Below, one piece after another: positions 35,127-43,437 of a stretch of DNA of 64,000 nucleotides. Source of the DNA: Bradyrhizobium sp. 1. Its GTDB lineage: Bacteria > Pseudomonadota > Alphaproteobacteria > Rhizobiales > Xanthobacteraceae. The translations under genes were made by a program, and so were the position numbers. Under the pieces are notes generated by a model. It was given only the letters and a program-made list of their open reading frames with translations, ran no database searches and was not told the origin of the DNA. The stretch lies in contig NZ_JADPJH010000022.1 of the NCBI RefSeq assembly GCF_023073315.1, positions 124,001-188,000 of the forward strand. Reading direction: 5' to 3'. The number at the start of each line of letters is the position of its first letter. Position 1 is the first letter of the stretch.

Positions 35127-35672
35127 ATGTTTCATTTCTCAAATATCACGCGCTCCAAGGGCGATCCCAAGATCGTCGAAGGTGGATCGAGCCTGAAGCA
35201 GCCGTCGGACCAGCTTGCACGCGCGCTGGGCTGGTTCAGCATCGGTCTTGGCATCGTGGAATTCTTCGCGCCTCGACGCGTCACGGAAACGCTCGGGATG
35301 GAGGGACACGAGACGATGGTCCGTGCTTTCGGCGTGCGGGAAATCCTCGCCGGCGTCATGTCGCTCTCGGTCGATAAGAACGCGGGGCTGTGGGCCCGCG
35401 TCGGTGGGGATGGTCTGGATGCGGCTGCCCTTCTTTCGGGCCTCACTCCCGATAATCCAAAGAAGGGTAACATCGCGCTGGCGCTCCTCATGGTTGGCGG
35501 CATTGCCGTGCTCGACTACCGGGCCGCTCAGGATACCAAGCCGCAGCGGCCGGGGCCGAATGCGCGACGCAAGCTGTATCCCAACCGCAGCGGTTTCCCC
35601 AAAGGACTCCAGGCCGCGAAAGATCGAGCAAAGGAGATGATCCAGCACGCGACGGCCGGTGTCACCTCCTGA
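35127..35672 (+). CDS. hypothetical membrane protein beside ADH
   Basis: A 181-residue protein with three or four hydrophobic segments (WFSIGLGIVEFF, VREILAGVMSL, ALALLMVGGIAVLDY) and a basic C-terminal tail. In other rhizobia proteins of this design sit next to the same type of zinc alcohol dehydrogenase and are sometimes labelled cyclase/dehydrase because of a fused domain; that domain is not visible here. Function unknown. It overlaps the next gene by 14 nt. Confidence 0.65.
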   Translation: MFHFSNITRSKGDPKIVEGGSSLKQPSDQLARALGWFSIGLGIVEFFAPRRVTETLGMEGHETMVRAFGVREILAGVMSLSVDKNAGLWARVGGDGLDAAALLSGLTPDNPKKGNIALALLMVGGIAVLDYRAAQDTKPQRPGPNARRKLYPNRSGFPKGLQAAKDRAKEMIQHATAGVTS

Positions 35673-36795
35673 CCGGGCCGGGATTGCAAAAGAGCGACGG
35701 CGACGCTCGCGCTGGATTGCGGCCGTCGAGCTTGGGCTGATCAGCAGCACTTTCTCCACCATCGTCAGCCAGTTGTTCGCAGCGCGGCTGGGGCGCGATG
35801 CGGCTGTGGACTGGATGACGGTCGCGACCATTCCGGTTCGCGACTGGGCGCTCGGCTCGGAGCCATCGTGGAGCACTATCCTGATCGGCATTGCCTTCCA
35901 CCAATGGGCGGACTTTTCCTGGGCGGTGGTCTTCTTTGGTGTCCTCGGACGCTGGACCGCCGATCTGCGGCCTGCGGCGATCCTGCTTCTGGCGCTGCCT
36001 TGGGCGATCTTCTCGTCGGGCATGGAATGGTTTGTGCTGGTACCGCTCTTGCCGTTCTGGCAACCGCTGTTCACGCTGCAGCAGCCATACTGGATCGGGC
36101 TTCTGGTCCATGCTTCATCAGCCCTGATGTATCCCTTGTTCGCCCGGCTGCGGTGGGAACGCGGCGCGGCAACCGGGCGACACCTGCGGTTTACGCAAGC
36201 GTGGCTCGCGGGTGCACTGGTCCTAGTGATAGCGCTCGGAACTGTCGCCGCGTTCGGTAGCCATGGCCATGAACCGCCGTGGATCGGACGCGACAAGGAT
36301 GCAGACCAGACCTATATGCGCCATATGACGACCCATCACGCTCAGGGTATCGAGCTGGCGCGCATTGGCGCCCGGCGTGCGCAAAATCCACATCTGCAAA
36401 AACTCGCGCTGCTCATGGTGGCAAGCCAGACCGGCGAGAACAGGCTCCTTGAAAATTTCTGGCTGAGTTGGTTCGATACCGCGATGCCCGATTGCGGATT
36501 CGACGAGCGTGCTGCCATGCCGGGCTTCCTCACACCGGCCGAAATGAGACTGGTCAACCTTGCGCCGCCCGACCAATTCGACGCGGTCTTCGTCGAGATG
36601 ATGACCCGGCATCACAAGGGGGCGGTCAAAATGGCCGACCAGATGTGGCATAGCCGCGGCGATCCGCGCCTGCGGGTCATGGCCCATGCCATTCGTCATG
36701 AGCAGCAGGGCGAGATCGCGTTGATGCACGGCGAGAGCGGCCTTGCCGCTGTCGTGACTGCAACCCGGAACATGCTGGGTGACAATGTCAATTGA
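35659..36795 (+). CDS. membrane protein with C-terminal DUF305 domain
   Basis: A 378-residue protein with a GTG start. Residues 15-210 hold five or six helices of an unrecognised membrane domain. Residues 225-375 are a DUF305 (ferritin-like four-helix) domain, seen in the paired motifs MTTHHAQGIELA and MMTRHHKGAVKMADQM with their His-His dyads and the later IRHEQQGEI. DUF305 proteins are implicated in metal, often copper, handling and are usually free periplasmic proteins; here the domain is tethered. The gene belongs to the ADH transcript. Confidence 0.82.
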   Translation: MSPPDRAGIAKERRRRSRWIAAVELGLISSTFSTIVSQLFAARLGRDAAVDWMTVATIPVRDWALGSEPSWSTILIGIAFHQWADFSWAVVFFGVLGRWTADLRPAAILLLALPWAIFSSGMEWFVLVPLLPFWQPLFTLQQPYWIGLLVHASSALMYPLFARLRWERGAATGRHLRFTQAWLAGALVLVIALGTVAAFGSHGHEPPWIGRDKDADQTYMRHMTTHHAQGIELARIGARRAQNPHLQKLALLMVASQTGENRLLENFWLSWFDTAMPDCGFDERAAMPGFLTPAEMRLVNLAPPDQFDAVFVEMMTRHHKGAVKMADQMWHSRGDPRLRVMAHAIRHEQQGEIALMHGESGLAAVVTATRNMLGDNVN

Positions 36796-36816
36796 TCCAA
36801 AGCCATGACAAGGGAA

Positions 36817-36841
36817 AAGGCCCGGTTCATCGCCGGGCCTT
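36817..36841 (-). terminator. rho-independent terminator, mainly for the minus-strand gene
   Basis: A 9-bp perfect stem AAGGCCCGG / CCGGGCCTT encloses a 7-nt loop. On the minus strand it is followed by TTTT after the stem, placing a U-tract after the gene at 36847. On the plus strand it follows the DUF305 gene but lacks a good U-tract. It separates two convergent genes. Confidence 0.7.
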
Positions 36842-36846
36842 CGTCG

Positions 36847-37158
36847 TCACCAATATCCATATGGGCGGTAATAGGCGCGATGGTATCGCGGCCCATAATA
36901 CCGGGGACCGTAATACGCGTATGGGCCCGGGCCGTAATAACCATACGGTCCCGGATAGTAGCCCGGGCCATAATAGTAGGGCGAAGCCGCGGCGGCGGCG
37001 GCTCCGAACGCCAGCGCACCGGCGGCAAGTCCGAAACCGAGTCCAGGTCCGCCCCAACCACCGTGCCAGCCGCCGCCCCGCCAGTGGGCCTCGGCAGGGG
37101 CAACCGTCGCGGCCGAAATTGCGCCGACCGCCAGCGCTGCAAGAGCAAGTTTTCGCAT
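36847..37158 (-). CDS. small secreted Gly/Tyr-rich protein
   Basis: A 103-residue product starting MRKLALAALAVGAISAATVA with signal cleavage near APAEA. The mature part opens with a Trp/Gly/His cluster, passes a hydrophobic Ala/Gly glycine-zipper-like segment (GFGLAAGALAFGAAAAA) and ends in about 45 residues of Tyr, Gly and Pro repeats (units like YYGPGYYPGP). Such proteins are frequent in Bradyrhizobium envelopes and unassigned. The ATG at 37158 has GAGGAGAAC before it; a longer frame starting at 37287 has no signal peptide. Confidence 0.75.
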   Translation of the reverse strand: MRKLALAALAVGAISAATVAPAEAHWRGGGWHGGWGGPGLGFGLAAGALAFGAAAAAASPYYYGPGYYPGPYGYYGPGPYAYYGPRYYGPRYHRAYYRPYGYW

Positions 37159-37379
37159 TCCTGTTCTCCTCGATCTGTATGACCGAATAATGCGGAGATC
37201 ATCCTCCGCGTTCCTACACGAGCCCGCACGCGGCTCGGCCTGAATGAGGCGCTCGGCGCGTTCGTCCGCGGTCTCCGTTTTCATCATCGATAGACTTGTG
37301 CAGGCAGCGGTCGGCGATCAATCGATAGGCGCTCATCTCCGGTCATGCCGGACAGACGCCACCGCGCAGCAGCTACATA

Positions 37380-37404
37380 GGAACAACGCCAATGCATGCC
37401 GGTT
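37380..37404 (+). promoter_or_regulatory. EcfG-like stress promoter of the Mn-catalase fusion gene
   Basis: GGAAC at 37380-37384, a 16-nt spacer, then GGTT at 37401-37404. The alphaproteobacterial general-stress sigma factor EcfG recognises GGAAC-N16/17-CGTT; this differs in one base of the -10 element. The ATG of the catalase fusion lies 36 nt downstream, a suitable distance. Regulation by EcfG is inferred. Confidence 0.6.
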
Positions 37405-37440
37405 CGAGAACGGACATTCCTCGCAACCTAAGGAAACTCC

Positions 37441-38712
37441 ATGTACCATCACGTCAAGAAACTGATGTTCACCGTCCGTGTCGACGAACCGGATCCCCGT
37501 TTCGGCAATATGCTGCTCGAGCAGTTCGGCGGCGCCAACGGCGAGCTCGCCGCCGCGATGCAGTATTCCATACAGGGGCTCAATTGCGAGGACCCGGATC
37601 GCAAGGATCTCCTGATGGACATCGGCACCGAGGAATTGAGCCATCTCGAAGTCGTCGGCACGCTCGCTCGCATGCATCTCAAGCCCGCGAAATTCGATCG
37701 CCAGGCTGCCGAGGCCGATCCGCTCATCGCGATCGCCGGGGGCGGCGGCGTGAACCTGTTCAACTCGCAGGGCAATGCCTGGACTGCCGATTATCTCAAG
37801 ATCACGGGCGAGCTGGATGTCGATCTTCGGAGCAACATTGCCGCGGAGGCGAGAGCCAAGATCGTTTACGAACGGCTGATCAACTTCACCGATGACGCCG
37901 GCACCAAGGATGCGCTTCAGTTCCTCATGACCCGCGAGATTACGCACATGAAGGCCTTCTCGCTGGCGCTGGAAAGCATGGCAAAGCCGGCATTCAGCAT
38001 CGGCCGGATCGCGCCGACACCCGGCCTCGTCGATCAGTTCTTCAATGACTCGACGGGAACCGGCGATCACGGCGAGATCGATACGCGCGGGCCATGGAAT
38101 GAAGGTGGCGAATGGGTCTACACCGCCTCTCCTGCCATTCAGGCCGGTGACCCCGGCCCGGCAAACGGGATCGTCACCGAGAGCTCCCCGCCGGTCGACG
38201 AAGCCGGTCTTGGCGAACTCCTGATCGATGAGCTCCGCGACATTCTTCACGCAGAAAAGCAACTGACGAAAGCGCTGCCAAAGATGGCGCAAGCCGCGCG
38301 CTTCGATCAGCTGCGAGAGTTGTTCGAGCAACATCTCGCCGAGACCGAGGCCCAGGTCGAGCGGATCAACCAATGTTTCGAGATGCTCGGAAAGTCTGCG
38401 CGCGCCAAGCCTTGCAAGGGCATGATGGGTCTGGTCGAGGAAGGTCAGGAAATCATGCATGAGGGCGAGAAGAAGGAAGATGCTGCTGCGGACCTCGCAT
38501 TGATCGGGGCGGCGCAGCGGGTCGAGCACTACGAGATCGCCGGTTACACCACTGCGCGCAATCTGGCTCAGCAACTGCGCCATGGCGCAATCGTCGGCCT
38601 GCTGTCGAAGTCGCTTGCCGAAGAGGAGAACGCCGACCAGCTGTTGAACCAGGTGGCTCGATCGCTGATGTCGGTCGCGAAGATGCCGGCGGCCGTCGAG
38701 CAGACGGAATAG
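37441..38712 (+). CDS. manganese catalase fused to a DUF892 (YciE/F) ferritin-like domain
   Basis: A 423-residue fusion. Residues 1-205 are a manganese catalase: the dinuclear site residues are all present as E35, E65-x2-H68, E136 and H169, in GANGELAAAMQYS, TEELSHLEV, NIAAEARAKIVYERL and TREITHMKAF. The substrate loop GGGGVNLFNSQGNAW is also intact. Residues 205-250 are a linker with the usual WNEGGEW tail. Residues 255-415 are a DUF892 four-helix domain (LIDELRDILHAEKQL, HLAETEAQVERI, QRVEHYEIAGYTTAR). The enzyme should dismutate hydrogen peroxide without heme; the added ferritin-like domain may bind metal. A stand-alone DUF892 gene lies 1 kb downstream. Confidence 0.9.
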   Translation: MYHHVKKLMFTVRVDEPDPRFGNMLLEQFGGANGELAAAMQYSIQGLNCEDPDRKDLLMDIGTEELSHLEVVGTLARMHLKPAKFDRQAAEADPLIAIAGGGGVNLFNSQGNAWTADYLKITGELDVDLRSNIAAEARAKIVYERLINFTDDAGTKDALQFLMTREITHMKAFSLALESMAKPAFSIGRIAPTPGLVDQFFNDSTGTGDHGEIDTRGPWNEGGEWVYTASPAIQAGDPGPANGIVTESSPPVDEAGLGELLIDELRDILHAEKQLTKALPKMAQAARFDQLRELFEQHLAETEAQVERINQCFEMLGKSARAKPCKGMMGLVEEGQEIMHEGEKKEDAAADLALIGAAQRVEHYEIAGYTTARNLAQQLRHGAIVGLLSKSLAEEENADQLLNQVARSLMSVAKMPAAVEQTE

Positions 38713-38820
38713 GCCGCACGCAACACGTTCGGCTGGCGGCATCGCGCCGACGCAAGAACCGCCAGCCGATCGCATTAAACCGCAATGTTCGCTGCCCGGA
38801 TACGGGCGCCCGCCCGAAGT

Positions 38821-39075
38821 TCACCTCATGCCGCCGCAGCGAACGCGGTCGTCGCACTCATCGATGTGGTGCTGATATTCGGTGATCGCTCGGTTGGCCA
38901 TGCGGATGCGGCTGGTGTGGCCCTGGTCGACCATCACGGCGATTCGCTGCGCAAGGAACACACAGGCCTCGAACTCATCCTGGATCATACCGGTGCGCGC
39001 CAGAAAGTCCCAAGCGATTTCGTAAGCCTGCTCGGCAGCCGGATTACGGTAGTCGCTGAAGATGATGTGTGTCAC
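38821..39075 (-). CDS. small conserved-type hypothetical protein
   Basis: An 84-residue product from a GTG at 39075. It contains SDYRNPAAEQAYEIAWDFLA and IQDEFEACVFLAQRIAVMVD, a pattern of amphipathic helices without membrane segment or signal. The composition is balanced, unlike antisense frames here. No family is recognised. An ATG at 39171 could extend it upstream. The gene lies convergent to the catalase fusion and downstream of the DUF892 gene on the same strand. Confidence 0.55.
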   Translation of the reverse strand: MTHIIFSDYRNPAAEQAYEIAWDFLARTGMIQDEFEACVFLAQRIAVMVDQGHTSRIRMANRAITEYQHHIDECDDRVRCGGMR

Positions 39076-39179
39076 CAAGCCACTCCAGAGACGTGGTCGA
39101 AGTCCGCCGCCGTGAGCGACGGGATCGCCGATCCGTGCAAGATGAACCGGCGATCTCACCGCCAGCGTCATGATGGCCG

Positions 39180-39677
39180 CTATGCAGCCTGACGCTGATG
39201 CGCCAGAAACTCCATCGTGACCTTCGCGACATTGGAATCGATCCACTCGGCCATGCGTTGCTCTTCCTTCAACGATGCCTCGAGCGGCTCCTTGGCCGCC
39301 GCAACCCCAGCGGGGCCGCAGAGAGCAAGAAGCGACTTGTAAGCGGCGATCTCGAAATTCTCGAACGCGTTGTTCGCGAAGGTGTTCTTCAGGATCTCGT
39401 CATTGGCCGCCGAGTGCGCCATCGCCTGCATGTTGGCCATCACGGACTGAGCGGTGTCCTTGAGACTGGACGTGCTCTCACCGCAGGCTTCCAGACACCG
39501 CTCGAGGCGCTTCAGCTGCTCGTTGGTCTCCTGAAGGTGAGCGGCGATCTTCGCCTTGACCTCCGGATACTCGTCCAGCCGCTCCGACTGGCGCTCCATC
39601 AACTCCCTCGCCTGCACTTCCATCGCGTGTGCATTCCGTAGTCCGGCCACGAATGTGTCGCGCGCTGCGTTCGCCAT
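39180..39677 (-). CDS. DUF892 (YciE/YciF) ferritin-like protein
   Basis: A 165-residue four-helix protein. Motifs are RDTFVAGLRNAHAMEVQARELM, LQETNEQLKRLERCLEA, NNAFENFEIAAYKSLLAL and a final EEQRMAEWID. The glutamates and histidine at positions homologous to the di-iron or di-manganese site of ferritin-like proteins are present. YciE/YciF belong to the general stress regulon in enterobacteria. The ATG at 39677 has GGAGGAC upstream; the frame continues open far upstream only because of the Gly/Ala-rich gene on the other strand. Confidence 0.87.
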   Translation of the reverse strand: MANAARDTFVAGLRNAHAMEVQARELMERQSERLDEYPEVKAKIAAHLQETNEQLKRLERCLEACGESTSSLKDTAQSVMANMQAMAHSAANDEILKNTFANNAFENFEIAAYKSLLALCGPAGVAAAKEPLEASLKEEQRMAEWIDSNVAKVTMEFLAHQRQAA

Positions 39678-39712
39678 TTTGCTGTCCTCCGTTTGATTGG
39701 CTTCGATGCCGC

Positions 39713-39737
39713 AACCGCAAGCCGAGGCGATCGTTCC
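39713..39737 (-). promoter_or_regulatory. EcfG-like stress promoter of the DUF892 gene
   Basis: On the minus strand GGAAC (39737-39733) is followed after exactly 16 nt by GGTT (39716-39713), then 35 nt to the ATG at 39677. Same form (GGAAC-N16-GGTT) as the promoter of the catalase fusion. Confidence 0.55.
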
Positions 39738-39867
39738 TAAGCCGCTGCCGCTCTCCGCCTCCGCACTTCGATGACGTCGCCGTTCCCCGTTGCCGCAGAA
39801 GATGCAACGGCTAGGAACGGTCGAGGCTGCAGGCGATTGGTCCGAAACCAACTTCAGGAGATACAAC

Positions 39868-40248
39868 ATGCGTAGGACAATTCTGACAATCCTCATGGCC
39901 GCGATGCTGGCCGGCACTTCGGTCGGCGCAACGTTTGCGCAAGGCGCGGGTGGTGGTGCGGGTGGCGGCGCTGGTGGTGGTGCTGGTGGTGGTGCAGGCG
40001 GCGGTGCTGGTGGCGCAGGGGCCGGTGCAGGCGCAGGCGCAGGTGGTGCCGGAGCCGGCGGAGCCGCTGGTGGCAGCGCCGGAGCCGGTGGTGCGGGATC
40101 GGGCAGCGGCACCGGTGCGAGCGGTAACGGATCGGGCGGCGGCGGCGGCCTCTCTCACGTGGAGCGCGGTGGACAAGGCGCATCGAGCCCTCCCGGCATG
40201 CGCAACGAAACGACCCCGCCGTCGAACGGCACCGTTCCGCGGCGATAG
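39868..40248 (+). CDS. secreted Gly/Ala-repeat protein
   Basis: A 126-residue product with signal peptide MRRTILTILMAAMLAGTSVG, cleavage near ATFAQ. The mature part is almost pure Gly and Ala for about 75 residues, first as GAGGGAGGG-type repeats, then as AGAG and GSG variants, before a short polar tail with Pro and Thr. The DNA of this part is a degenerate GGTGGTGC-type repeat from about 39945 to 40090. Such sequences form flexible or silk-like coats; the role is unknown. CAGGAG precedes the ATG. A hairpin at 40295 follows the gene. Confidence 0.72.
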   Translation: MRRTILTILMAAMLAGTSVGATFAQGAGGGAGGGAGGGAGGGAGGGAGGAGAGAGAGAGGAGAGGAAGGSAGAGGAGSGSGTGASGNGSGGGGGLSHVERGGQGASSPPGMRNETTPPSNGTVPRR

Positions 40249-40294
40249 ATCAACGCGCGCCCTGGTCTGTTTCCTTCCAGACCTGCGCGCGAGA

Positions 40295-40331
40295 GCGGCT
40301 CCGGCGAGACCCTCCCTCGCGCCGGAGCCGC
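40295..40331 (+). terminator. hairpin terminator after the Gly/Ala gene
   Basis: A perfect 12-bp stem, GCGGCTCCGGCG with CGCCGGAGCCGC, around a 13-nt loop. It is followed by ATTCCCTCTTA, a weak U-tract on the plus strand. It lies between convergent genes and may serve both. Confidence 0.6.
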
Positions 40332-40384
40332 ATTCCCTCTTACAGAATGTGTGTGCCGGGCGGCCCGCCCCTGCGACAGCGCGC

Positions 40385-40582
40385 CTACTTGTTGGATGAG
40401 CCCGAGCCGGTCGTGACGCTTGGGGCGTTGGTCGGACTCGTGGTGGTGGCCCGATCACCGACATCGCGTCCGTTGTAGAAGAAGACGGCCGCGACGATCG
40501 CTATGACGAAGATTGCGCCGACTATCCAGCCGACTGCGCTGTTCTGCCGTGACCGGACCGTGGTGTGGTCGTTTTGATCCAT
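40385..40582 (-). CDS. small single-helix membrane protein
   Basis: A 65-residue product starting MDQNDHTTVRSRQNSAVGWI, with one transmembrane helix (VGAIFVIAIVAAVFFY) and a Ser/Thr-rich tail of about 25 residues, probably periplasmic. GAGAGC lies just before the ATG at 40582. No family is recognised. An EcfG-like promoter lies 26 nt upstream. Confidence 0.65.
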   Translation of the reverse strand: MDQNDHTTVRSRQNSAVGWIVGAIFVIAIVAAVFFYNGRDVGDRATTTSPTNAPSVTTGSGSSNK

Positions 40583-40607
40583 GCTGCTCTCCCGTGACTG
40601 CCTCGAA

Positions 40608-40632
40608 AACATGTCGCCGGAAGAGACGTTCC
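40608..40632 (-). promoter_or_regulatory. EcfG-like stress promoter of the small membrane protein gene
   Basis: On the minus strand GGAAC (40632-40628), 16-nt spacer, TGTT (40611-40608). One base differs from the EcfG -10 consensus CGTT. The gene start lies 25 nt downstream. Confidence 0.5.
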
Positions 40633-40921
40633 TAACTCGGCTTGCCAGCCTCGCCGCGCGACGAAGAAAACGCGAAAACAACCCCATGCACAGTAGCCGA
40701 TGATAACGAGATCAATGGCTTGGCACTCAAAGGTTTGGCACGCGGCCAAAAATAATTTCTGATTTTTCGAACTCCAGTTGACCCGTCGGGCAAAACACCT
40801 GTAGACTGGCATCATTCGAGACATGCGACGGCGTCTTGCCCCGCTGAGCAAACTCGTTCACGAGCTTGCCCGGGCTTGCCAATGTCGGCCCAGATCGAAC
40901 ACGATTGATTTCCAACGTCCT
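40633..40921. other. intergenic stretch without a supported gene
   Basis: This divergent gap (part of 40583-40973) shows no ORF that I can support. It is less GC-rich near 40740-40790, with runs of A and T. On its right edge GGAAC at 40922 followed after 16 nt by CATT is a weak EcfG-like match in front of the 26-codon gene. Confidence 0.4.
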
Positions 40922-40973
40922 GGAACAGACACGCGAGTGTTCCATTGACATTCCCCGGAGAGGGTGGAGCGTC

Positions 40974-41054
40974 ATGGGAAAGCTGTTGATCGGCATCGCC
41001 GTCGTGAGCCTTGGACTTATTGTCGCTTTCACGGTCTACGTCATCACACTGTGA
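40974..41054 (+). CDS. 26-residue membrane peptide
   Basis: The ORF encodes MGKLLIGIAVVSLGLIVAF followed by TVYVITL: a single hydrophobic helix with one basic residue at the N-terminus. The ribosome site GGTGGAG is well placed before the ATG. It resembles other tiny stress-associated membrane proteins. A GGAAC-N16-CATT element at 40922-40946 might be its promoter. Confidence 0.45.
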   Translation: MGKLLIGIAVVSLGLIVAFTVYVITL

Positions 41055-41123
41055 CGCCAAGCGGCGCGATCACCGTGTTCCCCGGCAGGCACGCGCTGAA
41101 CCCGGCGCCGGCTGCATATCGGC

Positions 41124-41981
41124 TCAAATAAACGGCTTGCCGCCGGTCACAGCGAGAGTGGCTCCCGAGGTGTAGCTCGAAAGCGGGTCGGCCAGCATCA
41201 CATAGGCCGTCGCAAGCTCGGCCGGCTGTCCGGCGCGCTGCATCGGCACCTGCTTGCCGAAATTCTTGACGGAATCCTCGGGCATGGTCGAGGGAATGAG
41301 CGGCGTCCAGATCGGTCCCGGGGCGACCGCGTTGACCCGGATGCCCTTGCTTGCCAGCATCTGCGCAAGCCCGCCGGTAAAGTTCTGAATGGCGCCCTTG
41401 GTCGTGGCGTAGGCGAGCAGGCTCGGGTTCGGCATGTCCGAGTTCACGGAAGCCGTGTTCACGATCGCCCCGCCCGGCCGCATGTGCGGGACCGCGGCCT
41501 TGGCCAAATAAAACATGGCATGGATGTTCACCTCGAACGTTCGTTGCCATTCCTCATCGCTGATATCCTCGATGCCCTTGAAGGTCGCCTGATGGGCCGC
41601 GTTGTTGACGAGGATGTCGATCCCCCCGAGTTCCTCGACCGCGCGATGGACGATGGAACGGCAATGATCGGGATTGCTGATGTCGCCGGAAATCAGGACA
41701 GCCTTGCGCCCTTCCCGCTCGACCAGCGCCTTGACCTCGGCTGCGTCCTCATCCTCGTTCAGATACGCGATGATGAGGTCCGCGCCCTCGCGGGCATAGG
41801 CGATTGCGACGGCGCGGCCGATGCCGCTGTCGCCGCCTGTGATGATGGCCTTCTTGCCGGCGAGGCGCCCTGCGCCTCGGTAACTCTCCTCGCCATGATC
41901 CGGCCGCGGGTTCATCGCGCGGGTCGAACCGGGCATCGGCTGCTGCTGCGACGGAAAGGGGGGCTTGGGATATTCGGTCAT
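41124..41981 (-). CDS. SDR family oxidoreductase, glucose/ribitol dehydrogenase-like (YghA type)
   Basis: A 285-residue SDR with the N-terminal extension typical of the YghA/GsiB-like stress SDRs (EYPKPPFPSQQQPMPGSTRAM). The cofactor motif is ITGGDSGIGRAVAIAYAREG; AYLNEDEDA follows strand 2. NNAAHQ, the catalytic Ser in VNTASVNSD and Tyr-x3-Lys in YATTKGAIQNF are present, with the usual GATLAVTGGKPFI tail. These enzymes are induced by desiccation and general stress in rhizobia. The perfect EcfG promoter just upstream supports that. Confidence 0.92.
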   Translation of the reverse strand: MTEYPKPPFPSQQQPMPGSTRAMNPRPDHGEESYRGAGRLAGKKAIITGGDSGIGRAVAIAYAREGADLIIAYLNEDEDAAEVKALVEREGRKAVLISGDISNPDHCRSIVHRAVEELGGIDILVNNAAHQATFKGIEDISDEEWQRTFEVNIHAMFYLAKAAVPHMRPGGAIVNTASVNSDMPNPSLLAYATTKGAIQNFTGGLAQMLASKGIRVNAVAPGPIWTPLIPSTMPEDSVKNFGKQVPMQRAGQPAELATAYVMLADPLSSYTSGATLAVTGGKPFI

Positions 41982-42008
41982 GAAAGCGGCTCCTGAATTT
42001 GCTCAGGT

Positions 42009-42033
42009 AACGGAAAGCGACCGCTAGCGTTCC
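42009..42033 (-). promoter_or_regulatory. perfect EcfG-type promoter of the stress SDR
   Basis: On the minus strand GGAAC (42033-42029), a 16-nt spacer and CGTT (42012-42009) match the alphaproteobacterial general stress consensus exactly. The SDR ATG is 27 nt downstream. Just outside the promoter, GCAAAGC-GA-GCTTTGC at 42059-42074 forms a 7-bp dyad of unknown meaning. Confidence 0.75.
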
Positions 42034-42191
42034 CAGCCCGCAGCTTAGTGATCAGTGCGCAAAGCGAGCTTTGCTGACATGGGATGCACCTTGTGGAGAC
42101 CCGAACGGTACAGGCCACTCCGGCCCGTCAGGCGGGAGCCGCTACACTCCCGGCATCCGGCTGTCAGCATGCACGACATAACGGAGCTCAC

Positions 42192-42398
42192 TCACTTCGG
42201 TTGGGCCAGCGCCGGCGAGGTGAGCCAATCGTTTATGTGCGAAGCTGCCTCTGCCTGGCGCGCCCGGCGCAAAAGCAGTTCGCGGGCATGGCTGCCGGGC
42301 AGCTCTTTTTCGGCGGCCTCCTTAAACCTCTTGGCCTCCTCAGCCAGCCGCTCTTCAAAGCTCAATGTGTGTTTGATGCGCCTACGCATCTGGGTCAT
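42192..42398 (-). CDS. small helical rhizobial-type protein (paralog of 60721)
   Basis: A 68-residue basic, helical product beginning MTQMRRRIKHTLSFEERLAE. It ends with a pattern ELPGSHARELLLRRARQAEA, then SHINDWLTSPAL. The product of 60721 has the same plan: basic start, (S/T)FxE helix, PPG(K/S)xRE(M/L)LLR(L/R)ARQ(N/A)E, and LLSAP near the end. The family is unnamed as far as I know; function unknown. Confidence 0.65.
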   Translation of the reverse strand: MTQMRRRIKHTLSFEERLAEEAKRFKEAAEKELPGSHARELLLRRARQAEAASHINDWLTSPALAQPK

Positions 42399-42668
42399 GG
42401 CAAAAGCCCTCTTGAACGCCCCAATATCTAGTAGGACAGTATATAGAGGGCTCCGTCTGTTCGCTGTCTGACTCAAGATCGGCATTTCCGTCTCGAACGC
42501 TGCCGGCACCGGCTACTCTCTAACTCTCGCAAAAATTGTGCCGGATGAGTCATGTAGCGGACAGAACCAATTCTGCTCCCGTGTTAGGCTATAGCCATTG
42601 CTGGCCGATGAAATGGGCGTCAGCAACTGAGAGATCTTGCGCTCCCGCCTGCGAGCCGGGAGCGAAAC

Positions 42669-43379
42669 ATGATGCCTCACGCCAACGCGATACTCGCGTC
42701 CCTGTCCGCCAGCGACGCCGCCGCCCTTCGACCTCACCTCAAACCCACTCATCTGCAGCAAAAAACCGTGCTGTATGAAGCGGGCGACACGATCGATTCC
42801 GTCTACTTTCCGCTCGGCGCGGTGGTGTCTCTGGTCGTGACGCTCGCGACCGGGGAAACGACGGAGGCCGCAATGGTGGGCAGGGATGGCGCTGTCGGCA
42901 TGGCGTCGGCATTGGATGGACGAGTCGCGATGAGCAGAGCTATCGTCCAACTCGGCGGCGATGCGATGGTTTGCGACCCGGCTGCATTCAGCGGCGCAGC
43001 TCTGCAATCTCAGAGCCTCATTTCTCGGATCATGCGTCACGAGCAAACGCTGTTTGCGCAAGCGCAGCAATCAACGGCTTGCATGGCAAATCATGAAGTC
43101 GACGCCCGTCTTTGCCGGTGGATGTTGCGCGCCCGCGATTTGTCGGGAAGCGACCAGCTTCCTTTCACGCAGGAATTTCTGGCCGAAATGCTGGGCGTTC
43201 GACGAACGAGCGTGACCACAGTAGCGCGCACTCTTCAGGAAGCCGGGTTGATCAAATACACGCGCGGCAAAATCGAAATAAGAGATGTCGAAGGTCTGCG
43301 TGAAGGAGCCTGCGAGTGCTACGAAACTGTCAAGGAGCAGCACCGGCACTTGCTGGGCGAGCTACCGAGTACGAATTAG
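42669..43379 (+). CDS. Crp/Fnr family transcriptional regulator
   Basis: A 236-residue regulator. Residues 20-130 form a cyclic-nucleotide-binding-like beta barrel (VLYEAGDTIDSVYFPLGAVVSLVV); residues 150-215 carry the Crp winged helix with LPFTQEFLAEMLGVRRTSVTTVARTLQ. It lacks the FNR cysteine cluster and the Arg-Ser pair of true cAMP sites. Relatives in Bradyrhizobium are numerous and unassigned. A second regulator of the same superfamily starts 137 nt downstream. Confidence 0.88.
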   Translation: MMPHANAILASLSASDAAALRPHLKPTHLQQKTVLYEAGDTIDSVYFPLGAVVSLVVTLATGETTEAAMVGRDGAVGMASALDGRVAMSRAIVQLGGDAMVCDPAAFSGAALQSQSLISRIMRHEQTLFAQAQQSTACMANHEVDARLCRWMLRARDLSGSDQLPFTQEFLAEMLGVRRTSVTTVARTLQEAGLIKYTRGKIEIRDVEGLREGACECYETVKEQHRHLLGELPSTN

Positions 43380-43437
43380 CCAGTTTGGCGGGACCTTGAG
43401 TCGCTCCGGGTCAGCGGCAGTTTTTGGGCGAAAGATT

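Noticed and set aside
38785..39192. 135-codon plus-strand frame
   Set aside because: Overlaps the minus-strand small gene, lacks a ribosome site and has antisense-like composition.
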